Positions 44,110-53,826 of a DNA stretch of 64,000 nt are shown in pieces. The position numbers and the translations under genes were made by a program. Below the pieces are notes generated by a model. It was given only the letters and a program-made list of their open reading frames with translations, was not told the origin of the DNA and ran no database searches. The stretch is from Glutamicibacter creatinolyticus (GTDB lineage Bacteria > Actinomycetota > Actinomycetes > Actinomycetales > Micrococcaceae), in the NCBI RefSeq assembly GCF_006094275.1, contig NZ_CP034412.1:248001-312000 (forward strand), written 5' to 3'. Positions within the stretch are counted from its first letter, which is position 1, and each line of letters begins with the position of its first letter.

Positions 44110-45150
44110 TTAAGCGCTGGCCTTGCTCTGCACCAGTTCTGGGTAATGGATTGCCGCGGTCTGTGGGTGGGCGCGCAGCCAACCCTTGAGCACATTGGCG
44201 CCGTAGGAGGCCAGCATCGGGTTCTGCGGATCATCGGAGACACCCCGGGCTTCGGCCGCCAGTTTGGCTGGCAGCTGGACCTTGTCGATCACCGCGTCCA
44301 GGCGCGGGGAGTAGAAGAAGGGCACCGAGTAGCGGTCCACGCCCGCCGGCGGGGCGATCACCCGGTGAATGGTGGCCATCAGGTAGCCGTCGGTCGCCAC
44401 CTCGAGCATCTCACCCAGGTTCACCACCAGCGCGCCGGGAGTGGGTGGCACTTCAATCCACTCTTCCTGCCCGTACGGCTGCACCTGCAGCCCGCCCACG
44501 CTGTCCTGCAGCAGCAGGGTGATGAAGCCGTAGTCGGCGTGCAGCCCCACGCCCTGGTTGCCGGCGTCCGGGACCACGTCGCCGGAGACGTAGTGCACCA
44601 GCTTGCCCATCCAGGCCGGGGTGTTGGCAAACGGCTCATCGAAGTGGTCCTCATCCAGTCCCAGGCCCACAGCCAGCGCCGAAAGCAGCTCATGTCCGGT
44701 CTGGTGCATCAGCTCGGCCCACGCCATCGCGCGTTCCTCCAGCTGCGGGAAATCCTGGGGGAACTGGTTCGGGCCCTGCAGATTCAGGTAGGGGGCGTCC
44801 GCGGGAACGGCGTCGAGGGCCGGACGCTGTGGGCCGTAGTCGATCTGTTCGCGCGCATCGGCCCGTCCCCGGGTGATCTCGGTGCCCATCCGGGTGTAGC
44901 CGCGGAACTGGGCGCTGTTGCGGTTATCCAGCTTCAGCTTCTGCTCCACCGGCTTGGCGAAGAACTCGGCGATGGTTTCCAGCAGCTGCTGGTCCTGGTT
45001 CTCGGTCTTGGCGTAGCCGACGATCTGGAAGAAGCCGACGCGGTGCGCCGCGTCGCGCAGCTTCTGGACGAACTGCTGGTTGAAGGAGCCGTCGGCGTTG
45101 CGGGCGGTGGAGATATCGAGCACTGGGATCTCGGTGACTGCGTTGTTCAT
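44110..45150 (-). CDS. Isopenicillin-N-synthase-like 2-oxoglutarate/Fe(II) oxygenase
   Basis: 346 residues. The jelly-roll iron site is visible: HxD in GLHADYGFITLLLQD and the distal His in MATIHRVIAPP, followed by RYSVPFF with the Arg that binds 2-oxoglutarate. The N-terminal DIOX_N domain (IPVLDISTARNADGSFNQQF, GFFQIVGYA) is present. Family members hydroxylate or cyclise small molecules; substrate unknown. The ATG at 45148-45150 was chosen; AACATT lies 6 nt in front, compatible with a leaderless transcript, whereas the longer frame to 45336 is not supported. Confidence 0.9.
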   Translation of the reverse strand: MNNAVTEIPVLDISTARNADGSFNQQFVQKLRDAAHRVGFFQIVGYAKTENQDQQLLETIAEFFAKPVEQKLKLDNRNSAQFRGYTRMGTEITRGRADAREQIDYGPQRPALDAVPADAPYLNLQGPNQFPQDFPQLEERAMAWAELMHQTGHELLSALAVGLGLDEDHFDEPFANTPAWMGKLVHYVSGDVVPDAGNQGVGLHADYGFITLLLQDSVGGLQVQPYGQEEWIEVPPTPGALVVNLGEMLEVATDGYLMATIHRVIAPPAGVDRYSVPFFYSPRLDAVIDKVQLPAKLAAEARGVSDDPQNPMLASYGANVLKGWLRAHPQTAAIHYPELVQSKASA

Positions 45151-45404
45151 GCCCACAATGTTGCACCCGCCGCGGCGATTGTTACCAGCGTAGGTTACGC
45201 ACGGTTCCGGCAGGTTAATGAATGCGTCGAAATCCTTGTTTTCTGCGTGATTACTGGGGCATACTGCCCGGCGACGGCACGCGGGGGCGCTGTGTAGAGG
45301 ACAACGAGCCGCTCCGCCGGGGACATGGTAACCCACGCGGGGGCGGCTGGCCGCATCCGTTGCGTTGCGGGTCTGGGCCGACAGCGGTTTTCTATGCTGG
45401 AGGG

Positions 45405-45704
45405 GTGATTTTTAAAGCAGTAGGAGAGCAGCGCCCCTATCCAGAGCATCAGATGCGCAGCACCCGGGACTGGAGCGCGATTCCCCCGCAGCAGGTGCGC
45501 CTGGAGGAGCTGACCACCACAAAGCGGACCCTGGACCTGGAAGCCCTGTTGGCCGAGGACTCGACGTTCTTCGGGGATCTGTTCCCGCACGTGGTGCGCT
45601 GGCAGGGCAACCTGTATCTGGAGGACGGGCTGCACCGCGCCGTGCGCACCGCCTTGCACCACCGTTCGATAATGCACGCCAGGGTGTTGAACCTGGACGA
45701 GTAG
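45405..45704 (+). CDS. Conserved actinobacterial protein upstream of a LytR-C protein
   Basis: 99 residues from the GTG at 45405. TATGCT ends 6 nt upstream (TATGCTggagggGTG), so a leaderless mRNA is likely. The sequence (RLEELTTTKRTLDLEALLAE, DSTFFGDLFPHVVRWQGNLY, LEDGLHRAVRTAL) belongs to a family that database pipelines sometimes call VapB antitoxin; no toxin gene is adjacent and I would not rely on that name. It is followed after 91 bp by a LytR C-terminal-domain protein on the same strand. Confidence 0.75.
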   Translation: MIFKAVGEQRPYPEHQMRSTRDWSAIPPQQVRLEELTTTKRTLDLEALLAEDSTFFGDLFPHVVRWQGNLYLEDGLHRAVRTALHHRSIMHARVLNLDE

Positions 45705-45795
45705 CCGGTAAGCTACAGGTCACACAGGGCATCGACGCCGCCCCGGCCAGGCCGGCCACTACGGAGCGCGGCGCGCGGGCCCGGAAAGGTGGGCC

Positions 45796-46437
45796 ATGAG
45801 CGGCGAGCAGGAACCCCAGGACGCGAACACCTGGCATGGGCAGCGGATTGTGGGGGAGGATGAGCTGTCCTTCCAGTCCGACGCCCAGGCCAAACGGCGT
45901 CGCCGCCGGCGGCAGAACGCCGTGTTCGGCGCGCTCAGCGCACTGGTGGCCGTCGTGCTGGTCGTGGCGCTGCTGGTGTTCACGCAGAAGATCCAGCTAC
46001 CCGGGCAGCGGCAGACCCCGGCCGCCGCCGACCAGCAGCAGCCGATTGCCAACCCCGATTGCCCGCAGCGTGACTTCACCTACCTGGATCCGAGCGAGGT
46101 CGAGGTGCGGGTGCTGAACGCGGGCGGGCAGAACGGCCTGGGCGGCAGCACCGCACAGAAGCTGTCCCAGCGCGGTTTTCAGATTGCGCTGACCACCAGC
46201 GCGGTCAGCGACTACGCGGACACGGTGGGCGCGGTGGTTTCCGGCCCGCAGGGCTATGCGCAGGCGCTGACCCTGCAGCGGCACCTGGATGGGGCCGTAT
46301 ACGTGTTCGACAAGGACAAGCGCGGGGCGCAGGTGGACTTTGAAATCGGTGCGAAGTTCGCCGAAATGACCAAGACCCGGCGCCTGGACAAGACGCCGGG
46401 TCCCCTGCGGTGTGCCGCGCCGGCGGCGAAGAAGTAG
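45796..46437 (+). CDS. Membrane-anchored LytR C-terminal (LytR_C) domain protein
   Basis: 213 residues. A cytoplasmic basic stretch (AKRRRRRRQ) precedes a single transmembrane helix (LSALVAVVLVVALLVF), an extracytoplasmic Gln/Pro linker and a LytR_C domain (VEVRVLNAGGQNGLGGSTAQ, KLSQRGFQIALTT, VVSGPQGYAQAL). LytR_C domains accompany LytR-CpsA-Psr cell-wall transferases, so a role at the envelope is likely. The gene has no catalytic LCP domain. It is probably co-expressed with the preceding small gene. Confidence 0.85.
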   Translation: MSGEQEPQDANTWHGQRIVGEDELSFQSDAQAKRRRRRRQNAVFGALSALVAVVLVVALLVFTQKIQLPGQRQTPAAADQQQPIANPDCPQRDFTYLDPSEVEVRVLNAGGQNGLGGSTAQKLSQRGFQIALTTSAVSDYADTVGAVVSGPQGYAQALTLQRHLDGAVYVFDKDKRGAQVDFEIGAKFAEMTKTRRLDKTPGPLRCAAPAAKK

Positions 46438-46476
46438 AAGAAGCCGGACGGCAGGGATGCCGGCGGTCTCCTGCCG

Positions 46477-47130
46477 CTAGGCCTGCTCGGCACGCACCTG
46501 ACGCAGCGCCTGGACAAAGTTCTCGGCCGGCTGCGCCCCGGAGATCCCGTACTTGCCCTCCAGCACGAAGAACGGCACCCCGCTGATGCCCAGCTGGCGG
46601 GCCTGGTCGATGTCGGCTCGCACCTCATCGGCGTGGGCATCGGTTTCCAGCACGTCCAGCGCCTGCGAACGATCCAGGCCCACCGCGGCGGCCAGGTCGG
46701 CCAGGGTTTCCCGGTCGCCGGTGTCCAGGCCGCGCTCGAAGTGCGCCGAGAGCAGCGCCTCCTTCATCGCCGAGCCCTGCCCCTGCTGCTTGGCGAACTG
46801 AAGCAGCCGCAGCGCGTTGAACGAATTGGCCGGACGCAGTTTCTCAAAGTCGTAGGACAGCCCCTCACCGGCGGCCTGGTCGGTGACGTGCTCCAGCATG
46901 CCCTGCACCTGCTCGGCCGGCATTCCCTTGACCTCGCTGAGGTACTGAAGTTCAGTGCCCGCATAATGCTCGGGCAGGCTCGGGTCCAGCTGGAAGGCGT
47001 GCCAGTGCACGTCGACCTGGTCGGCAAAGTCCAGCTGCTGCAGCGCGGACTCGAAGCGGCGCTTGCCGATGAAGCACCACGGGCAGGCGATGTCGGACCA
47101 GATGTCCACGCGAAGACGTTGTTCACTCAT
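46477..47130 (-). CDS. DsbA-family (FrnE-like) thioredoxin-fold oxidoreductase
   Basis: 217 residues, no signal peptide, so cytoplasmic. The redox site CPWC is at about residue 17-20 in WSDIACPWCFIGKRRFE. The helical insertion (EVKGMPAEQVQGMLEHVTDQ) and the conserved GISGVPFFVLEGKYGISGAQ near the end match FrnE-like proteins, named for a frenolicin gene. It may act as a thiol-disulfide or isomerase enzyme. It shares a 28-bp gap with the downstream end of the permease on the same strand. Confidence 0.9.
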   Translation of the reverse strand: MSEQRLRVDIWSDIACPWCFIGKRRFESALQQLDFADQVDVHWHAFQLDPSLPEHYAGTELQYLSEVKGMPAEQVQGMLEHVTDQAAGEGLSYDFEKLRPANSFNALRLLQFAKQQGQGSAMKEALLSAHFERGLDTGDRETLADLAAAVGLDRSQALDVLETDAHADEVRADIDQARQLGISGVPFFVLEGKYGISGAQPAENFVQALRQVRAEQA

Positions 47131-47158
47131 GTCGGTGCCAACCCGGGGCCGGGCGGGC

Positions 47159-48562
47159 TTATTCCCGGCCGCTGCCCGAGGGGGCGTCCACCGCCTGCGC
47201 GGCCGGGGCCTTGACCAGCAGCTTGTAGCTGATGCCCAACAGCACCAGCCAGCCGGCGCCCACGTAGAGTGCGACCCGGGTTTCGGCGCTCAACGCCAGC
47301 AGCACCACCACAAAGCCCATGAACGCCAGCGCCGCCCAGGCGCTCAGGCTGCCGCCGGGCACCTCGAACGCGTTGCGCTTGCCGCCGGTGCGTCCCATTT
47401 CACGGCGCATCGACAGGTAGGAGGCCAGGATCATCACCCACACCCAGACGGTGGCGAAGGTGGCCAGCGAGGCGATCATCAGGAACAGCTGCTCGGGCAG
47501 CAACACGTTGAGCACCACCCCGATCACCAGCACCAGCACCATCACCAGCACGGTCATCCACGGCACCCCGTTGGCCGAGACCCGGGTGAAGGAGCGCGGG
47601 GCCAGGCCCTTCAGGGACAGGGCATAGAGCATCCGCCCGGCGCCGAAGGTGTCCGCGTTGATCGCGGAGATCGCCGCGGTGATCACCACGAAGTTCAGTA
47701 CGTGGGCGGCGGCCGGGATGCCCAGCGCGTCGAAGATCTGCACGAACGGGGAGGTGGTCCCGTCGATCTGGCGCCAGTCGAAGAGCATCATGATCACGGC
47801 CAGCGAACCGACGTAGAACAGCAGGATCCGCCACGGCACCGTGTTGATCGCGGCGGGCACCGCCCGGGCGGGGTCATCGGCCTCCCCGGCGGTGATGCCG
47901 ATGGTCTCGATGCCGCCAAAGGCGAACATCACCACGGCGAAGGAGAGCAGCAGGCCGGTAAAGCCGTTGGGGAACAGGGTGCCGGCGGCCAGCAGCGTGT
48001 CCAGGCCCGGGGCGGTGTCCTGCCCGGGCGCGTGGAACCCGAAGACGATCAGCGCGGCGCCGGCCACAATCATCGCCACGATCGCGCTGACCTTGATCAC
48101 CGCCAGCCAGAATTCGGTTTCCCCGAACACCTTGACCTTCATCAGGTTGATCACCAGGATCAGCAGCACCACCGCCGCCACCCAGATCCAGCGCGGGACC
48201 TGCGGAAACCAGAAGCCCATGTAGATGCCGAACGCGGTGACGTCGGCGATCGCCACGATCGCCATCTCAAAGGTGAATGTCCAGCCGGTGACGAATCCGG
48301 AAAAACGCCCCAGGTAGCGCGCGGCGTAGTGCGCGAAGGAGCCGGAGACCGGGTGCTTGACCGCCATCTCGCCCATGGCGCGCATCACCACGAACACCGC
48401 GGCGCCGCCGATCATGTACGCGAAGAGCACCGCCGGTCCGGCGGCCTGGATGGCGGCCGAGGAGCCGTAGAACAGCCCGGTGCCGATGGCCGATCCCAGG
48501 GCCATGAAGCGGATGTGTCGGGCATTCAGGCCCCGGGCGAGGGCCTGCTGGGTTTCACTCAC
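47159..48562 (-). CDS. APC-superfamily amino acid permease (AAT type)
   Basis: 467 residues, 12 membrane segments. It has the family start [22 protein letters not shown], the [20 protein letters not shown] segment and [23 protein letters not shown] permeases import amino acids or GABA with protons. It is transcribed towards the FrnE-like gene, 28 bp apart, and probably forms an operon with it although the functional link is not obvious. Substrate unknown. Confidence 0.9.
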   Translation of the reverse strand: MSETQQALARGLNARHIRFMALGSAIGTGLFYGSSAAIQAAGPAVLFAYMIGGAAVFVVMRAMGEMAVKHPVSGSFAHYAARYLGRFSGFVTGWTFTFEMAIVAIADVTAFGIYMGFWFPQVPRWIWVAAVVLLILVINLMKVKVFGETEFWLAVIKVSAIVAMIVAGAALIVFGFHAPGQDTAPGLDTLLAAGTLFPNGFTGLLLSFAVVMFAFGGIETIGITAGEADDPARAVPAAINTVPWRILLFYVGSLAVIMMLFDWRQIDGTTSPFVQIFDALGIPAAAHVLNFVVITAAISAINADTFGAGRMLYALSLKGLAPRSFTRVSANGVPWMTVLVMVLVLVIGVVLNVLLPEQLFLMIASLATFATVWVWVMILASYLSMRREMGRTGGKRNAFEVPGGSLSAWAALAFMGFVVVLLALSAETRVALYVGAGWLVLLGISYKLLVKAPAAQAVDAPSGSGRE

Positions 48563-48774
48563 GGTGCGAACTCGGTTCCTGGTTGGCTAGATTGGAGTCG
48601 GTGACGCGCCTACCGCGCACCGCTCTGCCGGCCTTGCGCCGGCACCTGCGCGGCGGTGGACGTCGAACCGTGAAAATCATACGCGCTGCCGCGCCCTTTT
48701 GGGTACTGATGTGGCGCAAGTCAATATGAGGTTGACCGCAGGCACGCGCCGGGGCCTGGGTGAAGGGGGAAGTG

Positions 48775-49431
48775 GTGGCCAGAAACCTGTCGTGGCGGGG
48801 AGTGTTCTTCGCCGGCGCGATCACGGCGATCGCCGGATTCGTGGACGGGGTGGGGTTCATCCACTACTCCGGGTACTTCCTGTCGTTCATGTCCGGCAAC
48901 TCCACCCGCTCCTCGGCGGCGCTGGCCGGCGGGGATGTGACCGGGTGGTGGCTGGCGATGGCGTTTGTCTCCTGCTTCGTGCTCGGGGTCATCCTGGCCA
49001 CGCTGGTCGGCGCCCGGGCCCGGGTGCACCGCCGGCCGATCGTGATGTACATTTCCGGGGCCCTGCTGGTGGTAGCGGCGCTGCTCGGCGAGCGCGGGCA
49101 GGTGCTCACCGCCTGCGTGCTGGCCAGTGCGATGGGGGCGGTGAACGTGAGCTACACCCGCTCCGGGGAGGTGTCGATGGGGCTGACCTACATGACCGGC
49201 ACGCTGGTCAAGCTCGGCCAGCAGCTGGCGGCGGCGCTCAGCGGCGGGAACCGGGGGATGTGGGCGCCCTACGCGGTGCTGTGGGCGATGATCACCCTGG
49301 GCTCGCTTCTGGGGGCGATCAGCTACCTGGCGTTCGGGCTGGCGGTGCTGTGGATCGCGGCCGCGGCGATGCTGCTGTGGGCCACCCTGGGGCTGAACCA
49401 TGAGCGGCGGCAGCGCGCCCTGCGCCCCTAG
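48775..49431 (+). CDS. YoaK/DUF1275 family membrane protein
   Basis: 218 residues with six hydrophobic segments. Matching features are AITAIAGFVDGVGFIHYSGYF, LSFMSGNSTRSSAALAGGD and SYTRSGEVSMGLTYMTGTLVK. The function is unknown; it is proposed to be a transporter. Three GTG codons compete for the start (48760, 48772, 48775). I prefer 48775 because the GGGGG before it gives the best spacing. Confidence 0.85.
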   Translation: MARNLSWRGVFFAGAITAIAGFVDGVGFIHYSGYFLSFMSGNSTRSSAALAGGDVTGWWLAMAFVSCFVLGVILATLVGARARVHRRPIVMYISGALLVVAALLGERGQVLTACVLASAMGAVNVSYTRSGEVSMGLTYMTGTLVKLGQQLAAALSGGNRGMWAPYAVLWAMITLGSLLGAISYLAFGLAVLWIAAAAMLLWATLGLNHERRQRALRP

Positions 49432-49444
49432 CCGCAGCCGAGCG

Positions 49445-50545
49445 CTACCTTGCCCCCGGCTGCTGCCCGGCCCCATCCGCTGACGTGGCCGCGGCGCTGC
49501 GCCGGGCGGCGGTGTCCTCGGTGACCCTGCGGGCCAGGGCCTGCAGCCGGGACCCGGCCATCCGGTGGCGCTGGGTATCCAGCCAGGAGCCAACGGCCAG
49601 GTAGGCGCGCTGGCGCACCTGGGGCACGGAGAGGAAGATGTCGTGCAGCGCCCCGTCCAGGCGCAGCAGGGACAGGTTGGCGCCCAGGTCCACGCTGCGC
49701 CGGGCCACCACCTGAACGTTCAGGGCCACATCCGCGCGGGTGGCGTCCGGGGTCCAGCGCGGCAGCAGGTAGTCACGGGCGGAGAGTAGCACCAGCACCG
49801 GCTGCTGCAGCTCCAGGCCCTTGGCCACGGTGGCCTGGGCGCGGAACACGGCGTTGACGAACCCGGTGGTGATCCGAAACCCCTGCGGGGGACGCCACTG
49901 CAGGTTGTAGTCCCATTCCCCGTCGTAGGCGCTGGAGACGCTGCGGGTGTAGAACCCGGGGTCCACCTGCGGCAGTTCCCGCAGCGGGTTCAGCCGCGAG
50001 CCGGCGGCGAACAGTGCGGAGATTGCGGTGCGCCCGAACTCGGTGGCCTGGAATTCCAGCCAGGGGCTGTTGAGCACCAGCGCATCCACCTTTTGCGGGT
50101 TCTGCGCCGCGTACAGGGATGCGGTCAGCCCGCCGGTGGAATGCCCCAGCAGCACCACCCGGTTCTGCGGGTGTTCGGCGCTCATGATCCGGTGGGCGGC
50201 ATCCAGTTCGGCGGAGTATTCCTGCAGGTCCGTGATGTATCCCGGTGTGCTTTGCGCGGTGAGGTTGCGCCCGTAGTTGCGCAGGTCCACCGCGTAGAAG
50301 TCCGCCCCGGCGGCGCTGAAGAACTCGGCCAGCTCGCGCTGGAAGAAGTAGTCGGACCAGCCGTGCAGGTAGAGCACCGAGTGCCCGCGCAGCACCCCGC
50401 CCACGGCACGGCGCCAGCGGGCCGGACGGTGCCGGATGAGGGTGGCCTGCTCAGCATCGGGCAACGGCAGCACCCGGCACTCAAAGTCCTCGCCGAGCAC
50501 GTCAGCGGTCCATCCCTGCCCTTGCCGGTCCCATTCTGCTGCCAT
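49445..50545 (-). CDS. Alpha/beta hydrolase (lysophospholipase-like)
   Basis: 366 residues. The oxyanion segment VLYLHGWSDYFFQRELAEFF, the nucleophile elbow GHSTGG (with the Ser), an acidic SARDYLLP segment and the His in DGALHDIFLS define an alpha/beta hydrolase like monoacylglycerol lipases. It has no signal peptide. The ATG at 50543-50545 follows TATGCT and GGAGGC (TATGCTggaggcATG), so the mRNA is likely leaderless. It lies convergently, 13 bp from the YoaK-like gene. Confidence 0.85.
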   Translation of the reverse strand: MAAEWDRQGQGWTADVLGEDFECRVLPLPDAEQATLIRHRPARWRRAVGGVLRGHSVLYLHGWSDYFFQRELAEFFSAAGADFYAVDLRNYGRNLTAQSTPGYITDLQEYSAELDAAHRIMSAEHPQNRVVLLGHSTGGLTASLYAAQNPQKVDALVLNSPWLEFQATEFGRTAISALFAAGSRLNPLRELPQVDPGFYTRSVSSAYDGEWDYNLQWRPPQGFRITTGFVNAVFRAQATVAKGLELQQPVLVLLSARDYLLPRWTPDATRADVALNVQVVARRSVDLGANLSLLRLDGALHDIFLSVPQVRQRAYLAVGSWLDTQRHRMAGSRLQALARRVTEDTAARRSAAATSADGAGQQPGAR

Positions 50546-50757
50546 GCCTCCAGCATAGGCGCTGCCCGCCTCCGGTCCCTCCGCCCCCCCGGTTCCGGCG
50601 CACAGCTGCAGCGCCCGGGCACAGCACAGCGGCACCCACCGCGGATTCCTGGGGCCCCGGCCCGCCTCGCCCCCGGTACGGGCAACAGTGCCGGAACCGG
50701 GAACTTGGGGGCCGAAACCTGGTGGAATGCTGGCGGGTGCCGCAGGTCCTTGCGGGA

Positions 50758-52395
50758 TTAGCTGGCCATCGCGTACTGGCGGGCCGGCTTGTCCAGGTAG
50801 CGCAGGTAGGCGTTGGAGGTCAGGAACGTCGGGAAGTCGTCGCGCAGCGAGCAGGCCTCGAAGATCTCCATGGCCTCCTCAAAGCGGTCACCTTCGAAAC
50901 GCTCAATCTTCTCCATGGTTTCCTCGGCCAGTTCGCTCACCCAATGCCGGGTGACCACTTCGCCCTCGTCGGTGATCGCCGACTGGTGGATCCACTGCCA
51001 CAGCTGGGAGCGGGAGATCTCCGCGGTGGAGGCATCCTCCACCAGGTTGCGGATGGTCACCGCGCCGTTGCCGCGCAGCCAGGACTCGATGTAGCGGATG
51101 CCGATCTCCACATTGTCCCGGATCCCGGTTTCGGTGATGCGCCCACCCAGCCCGGAAACGTTCAGCAGCTCGGAGGCCGAGGGCTGCACATCCTCACGCA
51201 GCCTGGAGACCTGGTTCGGGTTCTCGCCCAGCACGTTGTCGTAGGCCTTCATCGCCACCGGGACCAGGTCCGGGTGCGCCACCCAGGAGCCGTCAAAGCC
51301 CTCGGCCGCCTCACGGGACTTGTCCGCGTTGACCTCGGCGAAGCCCTGCTCGTTGATGCGCGGATCCTTGCGGTTGGGCACGAACGCGCTCATCCCGCCG
51401 ATCGCCAGCGCCCCGCGGCGGTGGCAGGCGCGCACCAGCTGCTCGGTGTAGGCCCGCATGAACGGGCTGGTCATGGTCACCGAGTCGCGGTCGGGCATCA
51501 CGAACCGGGCGCCGCGGGAACGGAAGTTCTTGATGATCGAGAAGATGTAGTCCCAGCGCCCGGCCACCAGGCCGGCCGAGTGGTCGCGCAGCTCGTAGAG
51601 GATCTCCTCCATCTCAAACGCGGCGGTGATCGTCTCGATCAGCACGGTGGCGCGGATGGTGCCCTGCTCGATGCCCAGCAGGTCCTGGGCCAGGATGAAC
51701 ACGTCGTTCCACAGCCGCGCCTCGGCGTGGTTTTCCAGCTTCGGCAGGGAGAAGTACGGGCCGCGCCCGGCGGCGATCAGGCGCTGGGCGTTGTGGAAGA
51801 AGTGCAGTCCGAAGTCCACGAACGCGCCGGCGATCGGCTTGCCGTCGATGAGCATGTTCTTCTCCGGCAGGTGCAGCCCACGGGGGCGAACCACGATGGT
51901 GGGCAGCTCGCGCAGCTCGGTGCTGCGCGGGGTGAGCACGGTGCCCTCCACGGTGGTGTAGTCAATGGTCCCGTCCAGCACCCGGCGCAGGTTCACCTGG
52001 TTCTTGATGACGTTCGCCCAGGTGGGGGAGCACTGGTCCTCCATGTCGGCCATCCACACCTTGGCGCCGGAGTTCAGTGCCCTGATGGTGGACTTGCGGT
52101 CGATGGGGCCGGCGATCTCCACGCGGCGGTCCTCCAGGCCCGGTGCGGCCGGGGCGACCTGCCAGCTGTTGTCTTCGCGGATATGGCGGGTGGAATCCAG
52201 GAACTTCGGGTCGTGGCCGTTGGCGATGCGGGCCCGGTTCAGCTGGCGGCGCTGCATCAGTTCCACCCGGCGGGATTCAAATGCCTGGTGCAGCTTGGCG
52301 ATGAAATCCAGTGCGTCGGCGGTCAGGATCTGTTCCTGGTAGCGCACCGGGGAAGCGGTGATGGACACGGTGTTCAAAGTGATTGGGGAGTTCAT
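50758..52395 (-). CDS. aceB: Malate synthase A
   Basis: 545 residues, the typical length of the short malate synthase A isoform. It condenses glyoxylate with acetyl-CoA to malate, completing the glyoxylate shunt. Visible marks are GPIDRKSTIRALNSGAKVWM followed by ADMEDQCSPTWAN, the RPRGLHLPEKN segment, ATVLIETITAAFEMEEILYE and GRWDYIFSIIKNF. It follows aceA on the same strand after 129 bp, with a hairpin between them. Confidence 0.97.
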   Translation of the reverse strand: MNSPITLNTVSITASPVRYQEQILTADALDFIAKLHQAFESRRVELMQRRQLNRARIANGHDPKFLDSTRHIREDNSWQVAPAAPGLEDRRVEIAGPIDRKSTIRALNSGAKVWMADMEDQCSPTWANVIKNQVNLRRVLDGTIDYTTVEGTVLTPRSTELRELPTIVVRPRGLHLPEKNMLIDGKPIAGAFVDFGLHFFHNAQRLIAAGRGPYFSLPKLENHAEARLWNDVFILAQDLLGIEQGTIRATVLIETITAAFEMEEILYELRDHSAGLVAGRWDYIFSIIKNFRSRGARFVMPDRDSVTMTSPFMRAYTEQLVRACHRRGALAIGGMSAFVPNRKDPRINEQGFAEVNADKSREAAEGFDGSWVAHPDLVPVAMKAYDNVLGENPNQVSRLREDVQPSASELLNVSGLGGRITETGIRDNVEIGIRYIESWLRGNGAVTIRNLVEDASTAEISRSQLWQWIHQSAITDEGEVVTRHWVSELAEETMEKIERFEGDRFEEAMEIFEACSLRDDFPTFLTSNAYLRYLDKPARQYAMAS

Positions 52396-52439
52396 GGCTG
52401 CATATCCTTAAAGACTTAATGGCTGGTGGGGCCCGTGGG

Positions 52440-52486
52440 CCCCGGCAACCGCTGACGACTGGTGCTGAGTTTGTCGGCTGCCGGGG
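52440..52486 (-). terminator. Hairpin between aceA and aceB
   Basis: The CCCCGGCAACCG arm pairs with CGGCTGCCGGGG (one mismatch) over a 23-nt loop in the aceA-aceB gap. It has no T tail and could attenuate rather than end transcription; this would give less malate synthase than isocitrate lyase. Confidence 0.5.
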
Positions 52487-52524
52487 CGTTTCAGACCCCA
52501 CCAAGGCTCGAAAAGTGAGCCAGT

Positions 52525-53826
52525 TTAGTGAAATTGGCCTTCTTCGGTGGATCCCACCAGGGCCAGGGTCGAAGCGTTCGGGTTCAGGGTGGTCGAGATG
52601 TCATCGAAGTATCCGGTGCCGACCTCACGCTGGTGCCGGGTGGCGGTGTAACCGCGGTCCTCGGCGGCGAACTCGCGCTCCTGCAGGTCGACGTAGGACT
52701 TCATGCCGTCCCGGGCGTAGCCGTGGGCCAGGTCGAACATCGAGTAGTTCAGGGCGTGGAAGCCGGCCAGGGTGATGAACTGGAAGCTGAAGCCCATGGC
52801 GCCCAGCTCGCGCTGGAACTTGGCGATGGTCGCGTCGTCCAGGTGCTTCTTCCAGTTGAACGACGGTGAGCAGTTGTAGGCCAGCATCTGATCCGGGAAC
52901 TCGGACTTGACAGCTTCGGCGAACCGACGGGCCACTTCCAGGTCGGGGGTGCCGGTTTCCATCCAGATCAGGTCCGAGTAGGGCGCGTAGGCCTTGGCCC
53001 GAGCGATGCACGGCTCGATGCCATTCTGCACCTTGTAGAAGCCTTCCGCGGTGCGCTCGCCGGTAATGAACTGCTGATCGCGTTCATCCACGTCCGAGGT
53101 GATCAGGGTGGCGGCCTCTGCATCGGTACGGGCGATGACCACGCTCGGGGTGCCGGCGACGTCCGCTGCCAGGCGGGCGGCGTTCAGGGTGCGGATGTGC
53201 TGCTGGGTGGGGATCAGGACCTTGCCGCCCAGGTGGCCGCACTTCTTCTCGCTGGCCAGCTGGTCTTCCCAGTGCACGCCTGAGGCGCCAGCCGTAATCA
53301 TCGACTTCATCAGTTCGTAGGCGTTCAGCGGCCCTCCGAAGCCGGCTTCGGCGTCGGCGACGATCGGAACCAGCCAGTCCTCGACGGTCTTGATGTCTTC
53401 GGAAAATTCGATCTGGTCGGCGCGCAACAGGGCATTGTTGATGCGACGCACCACCTGCGGCACCGAGTTGGCTGGGTACAGCGACTGGTCCGGGTAGGTG
53501 TGGCCCGAAAGGTTGGCATCCGCGGCGACCTGCCAGCCGGAAAGGTAGATGGCCCGCAGTCCGGCCTTGACCTGCTGGACCGCCTGGTTGCCGGTCAGGG
53601 CCCCCAGTGCGTTCGTGTAGCCGCCGGTCGGGGTTTCTTCAGTCAGCTGCTTCCACAGCTTTTCCGAACCGCGTTTGGCCAGTGTATGCTCCTCTTGGAC
53701 TCGGCCCTGGAGCTTGACGACCTCGGCTGCCGAGTAATCACGGGTGGTCCCCGCCCAGCGCGGGTTGTTTGCCCAGTCATTCTCAAGGGTTGCAATCCGG
53801 TTCTCGGTGGTGTTCTGATCGGTCAT
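52525..53826 (-). CDS. aceA: Isocitrate lyase
   Basis: 433 residues. It splits isocitrate to glyoxylate and succinate, allowing growth on acetate and other C2 sources. The signature [14 protein letters not shown] with the catalytic Cys, [20 protein letters not shown] with the metal-binding Asp, and [12 protein letters not shown] are intact. It begins with [18 protein letters not shown] like actinobacterial AceA proteins. A 515-bp region separates it from the next gene upstream. Confidence 0.98.
   Translation of the reverse strand: MTDQNTTENRIATLENDWANNPRWAGTTRDYSAAEVVKLQGRVQEEHTLAKRGSEKLWKQLTEETPTGGYTNALGALTGNQAVQQVKAGLRAIYLSGWQVAADANLSGHTYPDQSLYPANSVPQVVRRINNALLRADQIEFSEDIKTVEDWLVPIVADAEAGFGGPLNAYELMKSMITAGASGVHWEDQLASEKKCGHLGGKVLIPTQQHIRTLNAARLAADVAGTPSVVIARTDAEAATLITSDVDERDQQFITGERTAEGFYKVQNGIEPCIARAKAYAPYSDLIWMETGTPDLEVARRFAEAVKSEFPDQMLAYNCSPSFNWKKHLDDATIAKFQRELGAMGFSFQFITLAGFHALNYSMFDLAHGYARDGMKSYVDLQEREFAAEDRGYTATRHQREVGTGYFDDISTTLNPNASTLALVGSTEEGQFH

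Noticed and set aside
45405-45704. VapB antitoxin of a toxin-antitoxin pair
   Set aside because: No PIN-domain toxin gene is adjacent; the neighbour is a LytR_C protein, so the antitoxin name is not supported by context.
47063-48604. 513-codon rightward frame opposite the amino acid permease
   Set aside because: Antisense shadow, His/Gln/Asp-rich; the permease on the other strand is intact.
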